Shown piece after piece: positions 5,567 to 7,250 of a stretch of 7,250 nucleotides of DNA. The position numbers and the translations under genes are program-made. Where the stretch lies: assembly GCA_016928125.1 (NCBI GenBank), contig JAFGLK010000119.1, positions 1 through 7,250 on the forward strand, written 5' to 3'. Under the pieces are notes generated by a model. The model searched no databases. It saw only the letters and a program-made list of their open reading frames with translations, and was not told the DNA's origin. This DNA comes from Anaerolineae bacterium. Its GTDB lineage: Bacteria > Chloroflexota > Anaerolineae > UBA1429. Each line of letters opens with the position of its first letter. Within the stretch, counting starts at the first letter, position 1.

Positions 5567-6652
5567 CTAGAGGTACTTTTCGAATCCGCGGCTGCGCAGA
5601 TCCCTCACCAGTTGGCTTACGTCCTGGGCGCGATCCCTGGGGAGAATCAGGAGGGCATCCTCTGTATCCACCACAATCAGATCCTCGAGCCCCACCACAC
5701 TCACCAGCCGCTTCTCACTCAGGACCAAAGAGCCAGTTGTGTCCACGTCATACACTGAGCCTGAGCCCAGCACCACGTTGCCCTTGTCATCTTTGGGCAT
5801 GATCTCGTACATGGCCGCCCAACTGCCCACATCGTTCCAGCCCATCTCGGCCGGCACAACGGCCACATTGCGCGCCTGCTCCATGATGCCCACGTCGATG
5901 GTCATGGGCGTGATCTTGTCCCAGATGCCCACATGATCGGGCCGCTCCATGGTGGTCATGGCATCCAAACAGGCATATGTCTCGGGCAGCAGACGGGCGA
6001 ATTCGTCCAGGATATTGCCCACGGTCCAGGCAAAGTAACCCGCATTCCAGTAGTAGCGCCCGCTGGCGATGAACGCTTGAGCCTGCGCCAAGGCCGGCTT
6101 TTCCGTGAACCGGCTGACCCGATAGACAGGGAGATCGCCCTCGAATCCGATCGGCTCGCCCCGCTCGATGTAGCCGAACCCCGTCTCGGGCCCGGTGGGC
6201 ATGATGCCCACGGTCACCAGGTAGCCCTCCCGCGCCTTGTTGGCGGCTGCCACCAGACACTGGCGCAGCCGAGTCTCGTCGGCGATCACATGGTCCGCGT
6301 GCAGCGAGACCATGATGCTGCGGCTTTCATGCCGTCGGGCGATCTTCATGGCCGCCAGGCCCAGACAGGGCGCCGTGCCGCGTGGCGAGGGCTCCAGAAA
6401 GATGTTCTCCTCGGGCAACTCGGGCAACTGTGCGGCGATCGCCTCAGCATACTCGGGGCCAGTGAGAATGTAGATGCGCTCGGGTGGCAGGAGCGGCCGC
6501 ACCCGATCCACGGTGCGCTGCAGCATGGAGCGTGAGCCATCCAGAGCCAGTAGCTGCTTGGGGCGACCTTTGCGACTTTGCGGCCAGAGGCGTGTGCCGC
6601 TTCCTCCGGCGAGGATCGTGATGTGAACGTCATCCAACTTGGCTGGAGGCAT
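5567..6652 (-). CDS. manC: Mannose-1-phosphate guanylyltransferase (GDP-mannose pyrophosphorylase)
   Basis: 361 residues. It converts mannose-1-phosphate and GTP to GDP-mannose and diphosphate in the cytoplasm, feeding mannosylated glycans, GDP-fucose or GDP-rhamnose synthesis. Visible motifs are the nucleotidyltransferase signature LAGGSGTRLWPQSRKGRPKQ (14-33), EPSPRGTAP (87-95), HADHVI (118-123), GPETGFGYIERGE (154-166), RFTEKP (181-186, with the family's conserved lysine), YWNAGYFAW (201-209), DVGIME (253-258) and WNDVGSW (272-278). It stops after the guanylyltransferase and a short beta-rich tail, and lacks the C-terminal phosphomannose isomerase domain of bifunctional ManC/AlgA. Two starts are possible: ATG at 6652 (10 bases after AAAGGGG) or GTG at 6658 (4 bases after it). 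I prefer the ATG. It begins about 27 bases after the dprA stop, so co-transcription is likely. Confidence 0.93.
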   Translation of the reverse strand: MPPAKLDDVHITILAGGSGTRLWPQSRKGRPKQLLALDGSRSMLQRTVDRVRPLLPPERIYILTGPEYAEAIAAQLPELPEENIFLEPSPRGTAPCLGLAAMKIARRHESRSIMVSLHADHVIADETRLRQCLVAAANKAREGYLVTVGIMPTGPETGFGYIERGEPIGFEGDLPVYRVSRFTEKPALAQAQAFIASGRYYWNAGYFAWTVGNILDEFARLLPETYACLDAMTTMERPDHVGIWDKITPMTIDVGIMEQARNVAVVPAEMGWNDVGSWAAMYEIMPKDDKGNVVLGSGSVYDVDTTGSLVLSEKRLVSVVGLEDLIVVDTEDALLILPRDRAQDVSQLVRDLRSRGFEKYL

Positions 6653-6679
6653 GGCCACTATACCCCTTTCAACTTGCGT

Positions 6680-7250
6680 CTAGTGGGCTGCGACGTAGGA
6701 CATGTTCTCAACGCGCCGAACCATACCCTTGAGCTCCATCAGGCAGAGCACGCTGGAGACGGTGGCGGTGGGCAGGCCCGAGCGACGCACGATCTCGTCG
6801 ATATGCAGCGGATCGCCACCCAGACAAGTCATCAGCGCCGCCTCTGTAGCGTTCTCCGGCAAGACGGCTCGCACCTCTTTTTGCTCCACGATCATGGCCA
6901 GGTCAAGTTCCTCTAGGATATCAGCCACATCCGAGACCAGCTTGGCCTCGCCGCGCTTGATGGCAGCGTTGGTGCCGGCGCTCATGCGGCTGTGGATGCC
7001 GCCCGGCACCGCAAAGGTCTCGCGCCCCTGATCCAGCGCGAACTGGAGCGTGATCAGCGCCCCGCTGCGGGCGCCGGCCTCCACGACCACAGTGCCGAGC
7101 CCGAGACCGCTGATGATGCGGTTGCGAGCCGGGAAATTGCCAGCCGCCGGTTTGGTGCCCAGCGGAAAGTCCGATATCAGGGCGCCGCTCTCGGCGATCG
7201 ACTCAGCCAACGCAGCATGGCGCGCAGGATAGATCATATCCAGCCCATTG
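6680..7250 (-). CDS. dprA: DNA-processing protein DprA/Smf, C-terminal part (cut by right edge)
   Basis: 189 C-terminal residues are visible; the frame is open through the right edge. The first visible residues, NGLDMIYP, match the internal GLDxIYP motif of DprA, so the first ATG in the window (7237) is not the true start. DprA binds incoming single-stranded DNA and loads RecA during natural transformation. It is also widespread in bacteria not known to be competent. Rossmann-fold motifs present are SDFPLGTKPAAGNFPARNRI (26-45), ISGLGLGTVVVEAGARSGAL (46-65), ALDQGRETFAVPG (71-83) and GTNAAIKRGEAKLV (92-105). After a linker, residues 133-189 form a C-terminal winged-helix domain (LHIDEIVRRSGLPTATVSSV core, residues 148-167), found in many but not all DprA proteins. 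It is probably the upstream gene of an operon with manC and cinA. Start, promoter and N-terminal SAM-like domain lie outside the window. Confidence 0.95.
   Translation of the reverse strand, partial: NGLDMIYPARHAALAESIAESGALISDFPLGTKPAAGNFPARNRIISGLGLGTVVVEAGARSGALITLQFALDQGRETFAVPGGIHSRMSAGTNAAIKRGEAKLVSDVADILEELDLAMIVEQKEVRAVLPENATEAALMTCLGGDPLHIDEIVRRSGLPTATVSSVLCLMELKGMVRRVENMSYVAAH

Noticed and set aside
5933..6535. 200-codon plus-strand frame
   Set aside because: It is antisense to manC, whose catalytic motifs are all in the opposite frame.
1..7250. CRISPR arrays, tRNA genes, insertion sequences, toxin-antitoxin or defence genes
   Set aside because: No direct repeat arrays, tRNA-like cloverleaf, terminal repeats with transposase, or small paired genes could be seen on either strand.

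Overview
The window is compact, GC-rich bacterial chromosome with seven protein-coding genes, two of them cut by the window edges. Gene content suggests a Chloroflexota (Anaerolineae-like) bacterium: a secreted two-LysM protein ending in a Gmad2-type Ig-like domain, a short single-domain mannose-1-phosphate guanylyltransferase, and a full-length CinA. This is a taxonomic inference from protein style; there is no rRNA or other marker gene here. I see no tRNA, rRNA, CRISPR array, transposase, integrase or phage gene.

Left part (1-3335, minus strand). Three genes point left, and each has its own plausible promoter, so they look like three separate transcription units. In order of transcription they are a TPR protein with a C-terminal membrane hairpin (3335 to 2256), a secreted LysM/Gmad2 protein (2127 to 1381), and an O-antigen ligase/polymerase-like membrane protein (1163 down, running off the left edge). 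Hairpins lie in the gaps at 2196-2224 and 1267-1304.

Middle (3336-4278). A 196-bp divergent region carries good promoters for the TPR gene (minus) and for a LolD/MacB-type ABC ATPase (plus, 3532-4239). The ATPase promoter is so close to the ATG that the mRNA is probably leaderless or nearly so. No permease gene is next to it. The ATPase gene converges on cinA over a 39-bp gap that holds a small hairpin.

Right part (4279-7250, minus strand). A probable operon reads dprA (5' end beyond the right edge), then manC, then cinA, with gaps of about 27 and 76 bp. DprA loads RecA on incoming single-stranded DNA, ManC makes GDP-mannose, and CinA is a nucleotide-metabolism enzyme historically linked to competence. 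The CinA N-terminal pyrophosphatase-type domain looks intact, but the C-terminal NMN-deamidase domain has lost most recognisable active-site motifs. This is the most notable protein-level oddity in the window.

Overall this is mostly ordinary housekeeping and cell-envelope sequence. I found no convincing sign of a new multi-gene system. The observations worth checking are the degenerate CinA domain, the dprA-manC-cinA linkage, the orphan ATPase with a probable leaderless start, and several hairpins at gene borders.
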